Source of the DNA: Pseudolysinimonas sp051954455
GTDB lineage: Bacteria; Actinomycetota; Actinomycetes; Actinomycetales; Microbacteriaceae
NCBI RefSeq assembly: GCF_051954455.1
Contig: NZ_JBQCHS010000030.1
Coordinates: 79,344-143,343, forward strand
Direction: 5' to 3'
Length of the DNA: 64,000 nucleotides
The number at the start of each line of letters is the position of its first letter. The first letter of the stretch is position 1. Under the pieces are notes generated by a model. It made no database searches, was not told the DNA's origin, and saw nothing but the letters and a program-made list of their open reading frames with translations. Positions 17,361-25,677 of the stretch are shown in pieces. Made by a program: the position numbers and the translations under genes.

Positions 17361-17392
17361 CCGGGTGCGCCGGCCCCGTTACGCACGAGCGC

Positions 17393-17470
17393 GTCGAGCA
17401 GCCGCGAAGCGGCGTATCGAGACCCCCGCGCGGAGGGAGGTCTCGATACGCGCCTGCGGCGCTACTCGAC
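17393..17470. repeat. REP-like palindromic element between metY and metX
   Basis: A central perfect 12-bp stem CGTATCGAGACC (17413-17424) / GGTCTCGATACG (17439-17450) is extended outwards by imperfect pairing up to GTCGAG (17393-17398) and CTCGAC (17465-17470). Related half-copies occur at 7536, 54026 and 54989. It could terminate metY transcription or attenuate read-through into metX. Confidence 0.7.
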
Positions 17471-17486
17471 CCGCTGGAGTGAGGCG

Positions 17487-18806
17487 TTACGCGTTCGCGT
17501 TCGCCGCCGAGTTCGCGCGCGCGGCCGCGAAGCCGGCCTCGAGGTCCGCCTTGAGGTCCTCCACGTTCTCGAGCCCGATGGAGAGGCGCACGAGACCGGG
17601 GGTGACGCCGGTCGTGAGCTGCTGCTCCGGGGTGAGCTGCGAGTGGGTCGTGGACGCCGGGTGGATGATGAGCGAGCGCACGTCGCCGATGTTCGCCAGG
17701 TGGCTGAACAGGTTCACGCTCTCGACGAGCGTGCGGCCCGCGTCGACGCCGCCCTTCAGCTCGAAGGAGAGCACGGCGCCCACGCCCTTCGGCGCGTACC
17801 GGTTGGCGGCCGCGTACCAGGGGCTCGACGGCAGACCCGAGTAGTTGACCGAGGCGACGTCCGGGTGGTTCTCGAGCCACTCGGCGATCGCCTGCGCGTT
17901 CTCCACGTGGCGCTCGATGCGCAGCGACAGCGTCTCGATGCCCTGGATGAGCGTGAACGCCGAGTCGGGCGAGAGGGCGGCACCCGTGTCGCGGAGCAGC
18001 TGCACGCGCGCCTTGATGACGTAGGCGATCCCGTCGCCGAGCACGCCGGTGTAGGAGGCGCCGTGGTACGACGGGTCCGGCTCGGTGAGGCCCGGGAACT
18101 TGTCGACGTGCTGCGACCACGGGAACTTCCCGCCGTCGACGATCACGCCGGCGATGACCGTGCCGTGGCCGCCGAGGAACTTCGTGGCCGAGTGGACGAC
18201 GATGTCGGCGCCGTGCTCGAACGGACGGATGAGGTACGGCGTCGCGATCGTGTTGTCGACGATGAGCGGCAGGTCGTTCTCGTGCGCGACCCCCGCGACG
18301 GTCTCGATGTCGAGGATGTTGATCTTCGGGTTGCCGATCGTCTCGGCGAAGAACAGCTTCGTGTTCGGCCGCACCGCGCGGCGCCACTCCTCGGAGTCGT
18401 CCTGGTTCTCGACGAAGGTGACCTCGATGCCGAGCTTCGCGAGCGTGTACTTGAAGAGGTTGTAGGTGCCGCCGTAGATGGAGCTCGACGAGACGATGTG
18501 GTCGCCCGCCTGCGCGATGTTGAGCACGGCGTAGGTGATCGCCGACGAGCCGGAGGCCGTGGCGAGCGCGGCGGTGCCGCCCTCGAGCGCGGCGACGCGC
18601 TGCTCCACGACGTCCTGCGTCGGGTTCATGATGCGCGTGTAGATGTTGCCGAACTCGGCGAGCGCGAAGAGGTTCTTCGCGTGGTCGGCGCTGTTGAAGA
18701 CATACGACGTCGTCTTGTAGATCGGCGTCGCGCGTGCGTTGGTGACCGGGTCGGGTGCCGCCCCGGAGTGGATCTGCTTGGTCTCGAACTTCCAGTCGTC
18801 GGCCAC
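17487..18806 (-). CDS. metY: O-acetylhomoserine aminocarboxypropyltransferase (sulfhydrylase)
   Basis: PLP enzyme that makes homocysteine from O-acetylhomoserine and sulfide, using the product of metX. 439 residues of the Cys/Met metabolism PLP family, starting WKFETKQIHSGAAPDPVTNARATPIY. It contains the substrate-loop SGSSAI region near 88, DNTIATPYLIRP near 185-195, and the PLP lysine Lys209 in HSATKFLGGHGT. The GTG at 18806 is chosen for GAAGGGA 6 nt upstream; the open frame continues further 5' without family similarity. Divergent from padR across 133 bp. I looked for a SAM riboswitch in that spacer and saw none. Confidence 0.95.
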   Translation of the reverse strand: MADDWKFETKQIHSGAAPDPVTNARATPIYKTTSYVFNSADHAKNLFALAEFGNIYTRIMNPTQDVVEQRVAALEGGTAALATASGSSAITYAVLNIAQAGDHIVSSSSIYGGTYNLFKYTLAKLGIEVTFVENQDDSEEWRRAVRPNTKLFFAETIGNPKINILDIETVAGVAHENDLPLIVDNTIATPYLIRPFEHGADIVVHSATKFLGGHGTVIAGVIVDGGKFPWSQHVDKFPGLTEPDPSYHGASYTGVLGDGIAYVIKARVQLLRDTGAALSPDSAFTLIQGIETLSLRIERHVENAQAIAEWLENHPDVASVNYSGLPSSPWYAAANRYAPKGVGAVLSFELKGGVDAGRTLVESVNLFSHLANIGDVRSLIIHPASTTHSQLTPEQQLTTGVTPGLVRLSIGLENVEDLKADLEAGFAAARANSAANANA

Positions 18807-18904
18807 GATGGTCCCTTCTTCGGATTCGCGAGCCAAGGTACGCAGGCGGCTGGTGCGTCGGCAACGACGACGACACACGGCGTCACAGACGGCGTGGTCT
18901 CCGC

Positions 18905-18933
18905 TTGACACACGCGACTGCTTTCGCGAGAGT
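18905..18933 (+). promoter_or_regulatory. padR promoter, leaderless type
   Basis: A perfect -35 TTGACA (18905-18910) is followed after 17 bp by GAGAGT (18928-18933), which lies 6 nt before the GTG of padR. Transcription would begin at or very near the start codon. PadR proteins often repress their own promoter. An imperfect repeat, ACGGCGTCACAGACGGCGT, lies just upstream, but I cannot identify it as an operator. Confidence 0.55.
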
Positions 18934-18939
18934 AGTTTC

Positions 18940-19506
18940 GTGTCCAGCATCCGCCTCTACATCCTCGGTGCGCTCGCCGACGAGGGCGAGATGCACGGGC
19001 ACCAGCTCCGTCAGCTGGCCGAGAAGGAGCACATCGACGAGTGGACCGAGGTCACCGTCGGCGGCCTCTACGGTGCGCTCAAGCGTCTCGCGGCCGAGGG
19101 CCTGATCGAGGAGGCGCGGACCGAGCGATCGGGCTCCTACCCGGAGCGGCTCGTGTGGCGCATCACGCGGGCGGGGAGCATCGCTCTCGCGCAGCTGCGC
19201 GAGCAGGGCCTCCGTGAGATCGTCTACCGCGCCGACCCGTTCGATCTCGCCATGAGCCGCCCCGACCTCGAGCAGGCCGACCGCATCCCCGACCTCGTCG
19301 CCGCACGACTGTCGGAGCTGCGCGCCATGCTGGCCTCCAACGAGGCCCGCGACGCCATGATCGAGCAGTACCTCAGCCCCCTCGAGCAGCACGTGATGCA
19401 GCACAAGGCCGCCCGGCTGCGCGCCGACATCGCGTGGCTCGAGGAGCTCGTCTCCCGCTTGCCCGAATTGCTCGCCCACGAGAAGTCCCGGAAGGACGAC
19501 CGATGA
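18940..19506 (+). CDS. PadR-family transcriptional regulator
   Basis: 188 residues: N-terminal winged helix (about 1-85; SIRLYILGALADEGEMHGHQLRQLAEKE, then VTVGGLYGALKRLAAEGLIEE) and a longer helical C-terminal region (about 95-185) as in the Vir_act_alpha_C PadR subclass. Usually a repressor that is released by a drug or toxic ligand. Its TGA overlaps the ATG of a DHA2 efflux pump (ATGA), so the pair looks like an autoregulated resistance operon. The GTG start gives the conserved N-terminus and follows a strong -35 and suitable -10. Confidence 0.93.
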   Translation: MSSIRLYILGALADEGEMHGHQLRQLAEKEHIDEWTEVTVGGLYGALKRLAAEGLIEEARTERSGSYPERLVWRITRAGSIALAQLREQGLREIVYRADPFDLAMSRPDLEQADRIPDLVAARLSELRAMLASNEARDAMIEQYLSPLEQHVMQHKAARLRADIAWLEELVSRLPELLAHEKSRKDDR

Positions 19507-21116
19507 CCGACCCGACCCCCACCCGCGCGGAGCACGCCGCCCACGGCGCCCACGCGCATGCGCACGGCGAGCACGCGCACGCGCTCCCGCTCAGCGAGGC
19601 GCCGGTCACCCGCCGCACCTGGCTGGCCTTCGCCGTGGTGCTGCTCGGCACGTCGATGGCGCTGCTCGACACGACGATCGTCAACGTCGCGCTGCCGGTG
19701 ATCCGCACCAGCATCCACGCCGACGAGTCGACCCTGTCGTGGATCGTTTCCGGCTACGCGCTCGCCTACGGGCTCGCGCTCATCCCCGCCGGCCGCATCG
19801 GCGACCGCCTCGGGCACAAGTGGGTCTTCGTCGTCGGCATCGCGCTCTTCACCGTCGCGAGCTTCGCGGCGGGGATGTCGCAGAGCTCCGGCGAGCTGAT
19901 CGCCGCGCGGGTCGTGCAGGGCCTCGCCGGCGGCATCTTCTTCCCGCCGGTCACCGCGCTGATCCAGCTGATGTTCCCGGGGCGGGTGCGCGGGCGGGCC
20001 TTCGCCATCATGGGCGCCGTCATCGGCGTGTCCACCGCTCTCGGCCCGATCGTCGGCGGCCTGCTGATCCAGTGGCTCGGCGACGAGCACGGCTGGCGGT
20101 ACATCTTCTTCGTCAACCTCCCGTTCGGCGTGATCGCGTTCGTCGCGGCGCTCCTGCTCCTGCCCGCGGGAGCCGAGGGCGGCGAGGCGAAGGGCGTCGA
20201 CCTGGTCGGCTTCGTGCTGCTGGCCGGGGCGCTGACCGCGATCCTCGTCCCGCTCATCCAGGGGCAGGACGAGGGCTGGCCGCTCTGGACGTGGCTCTCG
20301 CTCGGCGGCGGCGTCCTGCTGCTCGTGCTGTTCGCGCTCTGGGAGGTCGGGGTCGCGCGGCGTGGGCGCACGACGCCCCTGGTGCCGCCGCACCTCTTCA
20401 CCCATCCGGCCTTCACGGGCGGCGTGATCCTCGCGCTCGTCTACTTCGCCGCGTTCACCAGCATCTTCTTCACGATCTCGCTGTTCTGGCAGTCGGGTCT
20501 GCAGCACACGGCGCTCGAGTCGGGGCTCGTCTCCATCCCGTTCGCGATCGGCAGCATCGTGGGCGCGTCGCAGTCGAACCGTCTCGCTGCGAGACTCGGT
20601 CGCACCGTGCTCATCATCGGCACCGCGCTCGTCAGCATCGGGCTCATCACGACCTGGCTGATCGTGTGGCGGGTGTCGCCTCTCGACATCACCAACTGGG
20701 AGCTGCTGCCCGGCCTCCTCGTCGCGGGCTTCGGCTCCGGCCTGTTCATCGCCCCGAACGCGCAGTTCATCGTCGCGACCGTCGACCGACCGGAGGCGGG
20801 GGCGGCCTCCGGCGTCATCGGGACCGCCCAGCGGATCGGCGCGGCCATCGGCATCGCGGTGATCGGCTCGATCCTCTTCGGCAGCCTCCCGAGCTCGTTC
20901 GGCCCCACGAAGGCGCAGATCGCGGAGGCCGGCCAGAAGTACGGAGCACAGGGGAAGGACGCGGTGAAGGCCGCCCTCAAGACGGTGGTCGACCACAACC
21001 TGGCCCACGGCTTCGGCGCGGGTGCGGCCTGGGCCCTGTTCACGAGCGCGGTCTTCGCGATCGCCGCCTTCGTCCTCGTCTTCACGCTGCCGAAGCGGAT
21101 CTCGCGCGGCTACTGA
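19503..21116 (+). CDS. DHA2-family (EmrB/QacA-type) MFS efflux pump with His-rich N-terminal tail
   Basis: 537 residues with 14 predicted membrane segments. Motif GRIGDRLGHKWVF follows segment 2, and the signature SMALLDTTIVNVALPVI opens segment 1. It probably exports drugs or other amphiphiles by proton antiport, under control of the coupled PadR gene. The cytoplasmic tail before segment 1 is unusual: seven His between residues 11 and 26 (EHAAHGAHAHAHGEHAHA). Such tails can bind Zn, Ni or Cu, but this is inference. ATG overlaps the padR stop. A strong hairpin follows the stop codon. Confidence 0.93.
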   Translation: MTDPTPTRAEHAAHGAHAHAHGEHAHALPLSEAPVTRRTWLAFAVVLLGTSMALLDTTIVNVALPVIRTSIHADESTLSWIVSGYALAYGLALIPAGRIGDRLGHKWVFVVGIALFTVASFAAGMSQSSGELIAARVVQGLAGGIFFPPVTALIQLMFPGRVRGRAFAIMGAVIGVSTALGPIVGGLLIQWLGDEHGWRYIFFVNLPFGVIAFVAALLLLPAGAEGGEAKGVDLVGFVLLAGALTAILVPLIQGQDEGWPLWTWLSLGGGVLLLVLFALWEVGVARRGRTTPLVPPHLFTHPAFTGGVILALVYFAAFTSIFFTISLFWQSGLQHTALESGLVSIPFAIGSIVGASQSNRLAARLGRTVLIIGTALVSIGLITTWLIVWRVSPLDITNWELLPGLLVAGFGSGLFIAPNAQFIVATVDRPEAGAASGVIGTAQRIGAAIGIAVIGSILFGSLPSSFGPTKAQIAEAGQKYGAQGKDAVKAALKTVVDHNLAHGFGAGAAWALFTSAVFAIAAFVLVFTLPKRISRGY

Positions 21117-21123
21117 GCCGCCG

Positions 21124-21145
21124 GCGACCGCGGATCAGCGGTCGC
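21124..21145 (+). terminator. Hairpin terminator after the DHA2 pump
   Basis: Perfect 8-bp stem GCGACCGC (21124-21131) / GCGGTCGC (21138-21145) with a 6-nt loop, 7 bp beyond the stop codon. There is no T tract. Confidence 0.6.
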
Positions 21146-21163
21146 GCCCGCCCGCCCGCTGCT

Positions 21164-21220
21164 CGGTCGCCGCGCACCGGTCGCCGCGCACCGGTCGCCG
21201 TCCCGTGGTCGCCGTCCCCG
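21164..21220. repeat. Four 14-15 bp tandem units
   Basis: CGGTCGCCGCGCAC occurs twice in succession (21164-21177, 21178-21191), followed by two degenerate units CGGTCGCCGTCCCG and TGGTCGCCGTCCCCG. Non-coding. Confidence 0.75.
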
Positions 21221-21224
21221 TCAG

Positions 21225-21296
21225 AAGTTCAGGTGATCAGCGGCGATTCCGCTGTCGCTGGTCCGGACGCGCCGCGAACGACCTGAACTTTCGACG
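21225..21296 (+). repeat. AAGTTCAGG/CCTGAACTT element, copy A
   Basis: AAGTTCAGG (21225-21233), 48 bp, then CCTGAACTT (21282-21290) and TCGACG. The terminal 9-mers are a perfect inverted repeat, and the internal GACGCGCCGCG is shared with copy B at 43904. It lies 3' of the DHA2 pump. No frame in it looks coding. Confidence 0.7.
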
Positions 21297-21300
21297 GGGA

Positions 21301-21349
21301 TGGCGGGGATGGCGGGGACGTGCGGGGACGTGGCGGGGACGCTGCGGGG
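21301..21349. repeat. G-rich minisatellite, five 9-11 bp units
   Basis: Units of the form T(G)GCGGGGA(CG): TGGCGGGGA, TGGCGGGGACG, TGCGGGGACG, TGGCGGGGACG and a degenerate last unit. It immediately follows copy A of the AAGTTCAGG element. The runs of four G could form a G-quadruplex, which is untested. Confidence 0.7.
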
Positions 21350-21433
21350 CCGGCGTGCGCGGTGCCGCCCCCGCGGCGCCGGGCGGATCGCCGGGCCGGT
21401 GTGCGCCGGGCCGGGCACCGGGATCGACGCGGG

Positions 21434-22469
21434 TCAGCGGTCGCGGCGGGAGCCGGTGGGGTCGACGCGTGACGGTCCCACCGGCTCCTCCCGTCGGATG
21501 AGGAGCCACCTCGGCTTCGGCTCGACGATCGGCCGGAACACCCGGCGCACCAGCGGGCTCGACAGGGCGATGGCGATCGCGATCGACGCGAAGACCATCG
21601 TCAACAGCCAGGTCGCCGAGGCGTGATCGTCCGTGAGGATCCCGGACTCGCGGATCGGATAGAGGACGAACGAGTGCAGCAGGTAGACGTACATCGTCGC
21701 CTGCCCGAACGCCGTCCAGAACGTCTCGCTCCGCGGGATCAGCGCGAAGAATGCGGCGCTCAGGGCCGCCGCCAGCAGGATGAGCCCGAGCCGCACGAAG
21801 CCGGCCCACCACTGCTGCGCGTCCAGCCCCGAGTACGAGTCGTCGTAGAAGAACCAGTGCACGCTGAGGACGCGGAAGGCGCGGATGTTGACGACCACGG
21901 CGACGAACCACGCGGCGAAGACCACGACGGCGGCGAGCCGGAACAGCCAGACGGAGGCCTTCAGCGCCATCCACCGGTCGGCGAGCTTCCACTGCCGCAG
22001 CTGCCAGCCGAGCACGAAGAAGGGCAGGATCCCCACCGTCCGGGCGAGCGAGAGCGTCGAGTCGACGCCGGGGGAGTAGCCCACCGCGACCGACAGGACG
22101 ACCGCCCAGAGCAGCGGGAACCGCAGCAGCACGAGGTACGGCATGAGGATCCGGAACACCGCGAGCGAGAGCAGGAACCAGAGCGTCCAGTGCGGCTGCG
22201 CGAGATCGAGGTTCGTGTCGCCCTCGAAGATCCACTGCACGCCCGACCAGATCGACTGGAAGATCACATACGGGACGACGATGTCGGTCAGCACCTTGAG
22301 CATCTGCCGCGAGCTCGGCGGCGACGCCTTCGAGAAGTGGCCGCTGATCATCGCGAACGCGGGCATGTGGAACGGGTAGACGGACGGTGAGGAAGCGGGC
22401 GTTGTCCCAGAACGGGACGCGCACCTTCGCGGGCGCCGACGTCGGCACCGCCGGGGAGGCGATCGACAT
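21434..22469 (-). pseudogene. Acyltransferase-3 family membrane protein with frameshifting internal deletion
   Basis: The COG3594-type membrane O-acyltransferase frame starts at ATG 22469 and reads SIASPAVPTSAPAKVRVPFWDNARFLTV, then shifts. The rest of the family sequence continues in another frame from VYPFHMPAFAMISGHFSKASPP to the stop at 21434. In intact relatives the segment between FWDNARFxxx and xYxFHMPxFAxxSG carries the first membrane helix and the catalytic His of the family's GH motif; here it is missing at about 22376-22388. So the protein lacks its catalytic His and its two halves are out of frame. An internal ATG (22366) could still express a 310-residue remnant with about nine membrane segments. 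A sequencing or assembly deletion would give the same picture. Confidence 0.75.
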
Positions 22470-22474
22470 CCCCC

Positions 22475-22481
22475 TAACGTA
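22475..22481. promoter_or_regulatory. Overlapping divergent -10 elements between acyltransferase remnant and SDR
   Basis: TAACGTA holds TAACGT on the plus strand (7 nt before the SDR ATG) and TACGTT on the minus strand (6 nt before the acyltransferase ATG). The whole 18-bp spacer is close to a palindrome, CCCCCTA-ACG-TAGGGGG, so each gene also gets a GGGGG run next to its ATG. Confidence 0.5.
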
Positions 22482-22487
22482 GGGGGC

Positions 22488-23282
22488 ATGTCTCCTTCGG
22501 TCGTCGTCACGGGTGCCAGCTCCGGAATCGGGGAGGCCGCATCCCGGTTGCTCGCCGCGCACGGCTGGACGGTGCTCGGCGTCGCCCGCCGCGCGGAGCG
22601 GCTCGCGACCCTGGAGGCGGAGGCGGGCGTGATCCCGGTGGTCGCCGACGTCACCGACCCGTGGGGCGTGCAGACGGTGGTCGACGCGGTGGGGTCCCGG
22701 CTCGGCGGCCGGCTCGACGCGCTCGTCAACAACGCGGGCGGCGCGCTCGGCCTCGACTCGGTGGAGGATGCGGACCTCGACGACTGGCGCACGATGTTCG
22801 AGACCAACGTGCTGGGCACGCAGCGGATGATCGCCGCGCTCCTGCCCGCGCTGCGGGCGGCCGCGCGCGTCGCGTCGTCGGACGGGGGAGCGGCGCACGC
22901 CGACATCCTCGCCGTCACGTCGATCGCCGGCACGATCGCCTACGAGGGCGGCGCCGGCTACAACGCGGCGAAGTTCGCGCAGCACGCGCTCATGAAGGTG
23001 CTCCGCCTCGAGCTCGCCGGCGAGCCGCTGCGCGTCATCGAGATCGCCCCCGGCATGGTGAAGACCGACTTCTCGCTCGTGCGGTTCAAGGGCGACGCGG
23101 CGCGCGCGGACGCGGTTTACGCCGGGGTCGAGAACCCGCTCTCGGCCGACGACATCGCCGAGGCGATCGTCCACGCGCTCGAGCTGCCCGGCCACGTGAA
23201 CCTCGACGAGGTGGTGATCAAGCCCGTCGCGCAGGCCGCGCCGCACAAGGTGATCAAGGCGCCGCTCGCCCCGAAGGGGTAG
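22488..23282 (+). CDS. Short-chain dehydrogenase/reductase
   Basis: 264-residue classical SDR: nucleotide motif TGASSGIGEAA (8-18), ARRAERL (NADP-type Arg after strand 2), NNAGGALG (80-87), active-site Ser in AVTSIAG and the YNAAK pair near 163-167. It resembles the YdfG-like branch that oxidises serine or 3-hydroxy acids, but the substrate is uncertain. ATG chosen for the preceding GGGGG and the divergent -10. Convergent with the MFS gene downstream (44 bp between stops). Confidence 0.9.
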   Translation: MSPSVVVTGASSGIGEAASRLLAAHGWTVLGVARRAERLATLEAEAGVIPVVADVTDPWGVQTVVDAVGSRLGGRLDALVNNAGGALGLDSVEDADLDDWRTMFETNVLGTQRMIAALLPALRAAARVASSDGGAAHADILAVTSIAGTIAYEGGAGYNAAKFAQHALMKVLRLELAGEPLRVIEIAPGMVKTDFSLVRFKGDAARADAVYAGVENPLSADDIAEAIVHALELPGHVNLDEVVIKPVAQAAPHKVIKAPLAPKG

Positions 23283-23326
23283 CCGTCCGGTTCTCCGTCC
23301 GACGCGGTCCGGATCAGCGCCCGGGT

Positions 23327-24799
23327 TCAGAGGACCGGTTCGCGCTCCGGGACCTCCGGCATCGCCGCGTCGCCGAAGGCGCGCCGCGGGACCAGGAACA
23401 GCAGCGCCCCGGCGACGAGGGCGCCGGCCCCGCAGATCGTCCAGACGATGAGGTAGCTGCCGAGCCCCGCCCCCGAGGAGACGTCGCCGGAGAGCCCGGC
23501 GTGCAGGACGACGCCGAAGACGGCGGAGGCGAACGCGCCGCCGAGGGTCTTGGTCGTGTTCGTGAGCCCGGTCGCGATCCCGGACTGTCCGCGCGGGGCT
23601 GCCGCCGCGGCCGCCGACGGCAGAGCAGCGACGAGCGTGCCCGACCCGATGCCCGCGATCACCATGTTGAGCAGCACCTGCCAGAGCGCGGCGTGCAGGG
23701 GCAGGAAGAGCAGGTAGCCGCCCGCGACGAGGAACGCCGCGACGATGAGCGCCGCCCGCGGCGAGACCCGCCGCGAGAACAGCGGGAAGAGCACGGCGCC
23801 GACGATGAGCGAGACGAGGTAGGCCCCGATGACGTAGGAGACGGAGTCCGGGTCGAGCCCCAGCCCGTAGCCGACCTTCGCCGGGTCCGCGGCCGCGAAC
23901 GCCGAGAGCGGGATCTGCGCTCCGAGCACGCTGATCCCGAACAGCCCCGCGGTGAGCTGCACCGGCCACATCGTCGGCTGCTTCAGCACCCGGAGGTCGA
24001 TGGCGGGGTCGCGGTGGCGCAGCTCCCACCGCCCGAACGGGAGGAGCAGTAGCAGCCCGATCGCGATCGGCACCCACACCGTCCACGAGGCGGGTCCGTT
24101 CAGCCGGAGGAAGGTCAGCCCACCGGTCACGAACAGCAGGGCGAGGGTGAGGAGGACGAAGCCGCCGACGTCGAGCACCCGGCCCGGCACCGGCTCCGAC
24201 TCGGGCACCCCGAACAGGATCGCGACGAACACGAGCGTGACGCACACCGCCGGCACGACGAGGGTCGGCGGGATCTCGCCCCCGACCGCGGCGAACACCT
24301 TGCTGGAGGCGAGCGCGCCGAGGATCGCGCCGGCCTCGAGCGCCACGACGAGGAAGCCCGCCGCGCGCCGCGTCTGCGTCGCCCCGGTGCCGGTGCGACG
24401 CCCGCGATCGAAGATGAGCGCCACCTCGAGCGGCAGCCACACGACGTAGAAGCCCTGCAGCGCGAACGCGACGAGGTAGACCGCGAACGAGCCGCCGTTC
24501 AGCACCAGACCCCAGCTCGCGAGCGCCGTCACGGCGGTCGAGATCAGCAGGATCCGCTTGTGCCCGAACATGTCGCCGAGCTTCGCGAGCACCGGCACGA
24601 CGAGAGCGGAGACGAGGAGCTGGGCGGCCTCCGTCCAGTTGTAGTCGGCCGTCGTGACGTGCAGGCTGCTCGCGATCTGGGTGACCAGCGGCACGTAGTA
24701 GCCCTGGAGGATGCCGCTCGTGAGCTCGACGAGGAAGAGGAATCCGACGAGCTGGAAGGTGATCGCGCCCGCGCTGGGCCGCTGCGTCGACGCCGACAT
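23327..24799 (-). CDS. MFS transporter, DHA2-like
   Basis: 490 residues, about 14 membrane segments. The first segment ends in GYYVPLVTQIASSLHVTTADYNWTEAA, and motif A is present as AKLGDMFGHKRIL. A function in drug or metabolite export is likely from family resemblance; the substrate is unknown. TAGTCT lies 6 nt before the ATG on the minus strand, so the message is probably leaderless. The start is only 17 bp from that of the divergent hydrolase gene, with which it shares a -10 element. Confidence 0.9.
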   Translation of the reverse strand: MSASTQRPSAGAITFQLVGFLFLVELTSGILQGYYVPLVTQIASSLHVTTADYNWTEAAQLLVSALVVPVLAKLGDMFGHKRILLISTAVTALASWGLVLNGGSFAVYLVAFALQGFYVVWLPLEVALIFDRGRRTGTGATQTRRAAGFLVVALEAGAILGALASSKVFAAVGGEIPPTLVVPAVCVTLVFVAILFGVPESEPVPGRVLDVGGFVLLTLALLFVTGGLTFLRLNGPASWTVWVPIAIGLLLLLPFGRWELRHRDPAIDLRVLKQPTMWPVQLTAGLFGISVLGAQIPLSAFAAADPAKVGYGLGLDPDSVSYVIGAYLVSLIVGAVLFPLFSRRVSPRAALIVAAFLVAGGYLLFLPLHAALWQVLLNMVIAGIGSGTLVAALPSAAAAAAPRGQSGIATGLTNTTKTLGGAFASAVFGVVLHAGLSGDVSSGAGLGSYLIVWTICGAGALVAGALLFLVPRRAFGDAAMPEVPEREPVL

Positions 24800-24804
24800 G
24801 ATCG

Positions 24805-24811
24805 GAGACTA
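24805..24811. promoter_or_regulatory. Overlapping divergent -10 elements between MFS and hydrolase genes
   Basis: GAGACTA contains GAGACT on the plus strand (6 nt before the hydrolase GTG) and TAGTCT on the minus strand (6 nt before the MFS ATG). The two hexamers overlap by five bases, so only one promoter could be occupied at a time. Confidence 0.5.
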
Positions 24812-24816
24812 GTGCC

Positions 24817-25677
24817 GTGACGGACGACGACGCGGCACGGCCGCTCACCCCGCTGGACCTCGGCGACGGCCGCACGATCCTCGTCGACGACAGCGGACCG
24901 AGCACCCGGGAGGACCCGGCGCTGTTCTGGCATCACGGTTCGCCGCACACCGGCGCCCTCTACGAGCCGCTGCTCGGCATCGCGCGCGAGCGGGGGCTGC
25001 GCATCGTGGCCGTCGCGCGACCGGGGTACGGCGGGAGCGAACCCCGTCCGGGCCGGACCGTCGCCGACTCCGCGCGTGACGCGCTGGAGGCGGCCGACCG
25101 GCTCGGCCTCGGTCGGCTCCTCGCGCTCGGCGCCTCCGGCGGCGGCCCGCACGCCCTCGCCATGGCGGCGCTCGCCGAGCCGGGCCGGATGGTCGGCGTC
25201 GTGGCGCAGGCGTCGCCCGCGCCCTTCGACGGCACGGATGCCTGGTGGCGGGGCATGGCCGACGACGGCGGGTTGCGCGTCGCGGTCCGCGGTCGGGATG
25301 CCCGCCTCGCGCACGCCGAGACGGACGAGTTCGACCCGGCGAGCTTCGTCGACACCGACTACGCGGCGCTGGAGGGGGAGTGGGCCGCCCTCGGGCGGGA
25401 CGCGGGCGTTCATGCGGCGGCGTTCGGGCCGGTCGGACTCGTGGACGACGACGTCGCGTTCACCCATCCTTGGGGCGTCGAGCTCGCGCGGATCGCCGCT
25501 CCGGTCGTGCTGCTCCAGGGCGCCCGCGATCGGGTGATCCCCCCGGCCCATGCGCAGCTGATCGCCGCGGCGGTGGCGGATGCCGAGGTCCGCATCGACC
25601 ATGCAGCCGGTCACGTGGCGGCGCTGGGCGGGCTGCCGGCGGCGATCGACGCGGTCCTTGCCAGAATGGGGGGATGA
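24817..25677 (+). CDS. Alpha/beta hydrolase
   Basis: 286 residues with oxyanion-hole segment FWHHGSPHTG, RPGYGGSEPRPGR, nucleophile elbow GASGGGPHA (Ser about 109), acid Asp in GARDRVIPP and His in DHAAGHVAALGG. All catalytic residues are present. The substrate cannot be predicted. The GTG start fits a leaderless message. The stop overlaps the ATG of the phosphoribosyltransferase gene (ATGA), and the run continues to the S51 peptidase and ung, so these probably form an operon. Confidence 0.9.
   Translation: MTDDDAARPLTPLDLGDGRTILVDDSGPSTREDPALFWHHGSPHTGALYEPLLGIARERGLRIVAVARPGYGGSEPRPGRTVADSARDALEAADRLGLGRLLALGASGGGPHALAMAALAEPGRMVGVVAQASPAPFDGTDAWWRGMADDGGLRVAVRGRDARLAHAETDEFDPASFVDTDYAALEGEWAALGRDAGVHAAAFGPVGLVDDDVAFTHPWGVELARIAAPVVLLQGARDRVIPPAHAQLIAAAVADAEVRIDHAAGHVAALGGLPAAIDAVLARMGG

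Larger units (their letters stand above)
21117..21433. other. 317-bp gene-free block rich in repeats
   Basis: Between the DHA2 pump and the broken acyltransferase. In order it holds a terminator hairpin, four 14-15 bp tandem units, one copy of the AAGTTCAGG element, five G-rich 9-11 bp units, and a GC-rich tail without recognisable features. Open frames across it do not look like genes. Confidence 0.7.

Noticed and set aside
18807..18939. Possible SAM riboswitch before metY
   Set aside because: I see no SAM-I/SAM-II/SAM-IV type core or terminator; the start has a close ribosome binding site and a short leader.
21135..21445. 12-bp repeat TCAGCGGTCGCG at 21135 and at the acyltransferase stop (21434), suggesting a second duplicated gene end around the AAGTTCAGG element
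   Set aside because: The first copy is the loop and arm of the terminator hairpin of the DHA2 pump, and the match does not extend; coincidence in GC-rich DNA is more likely.
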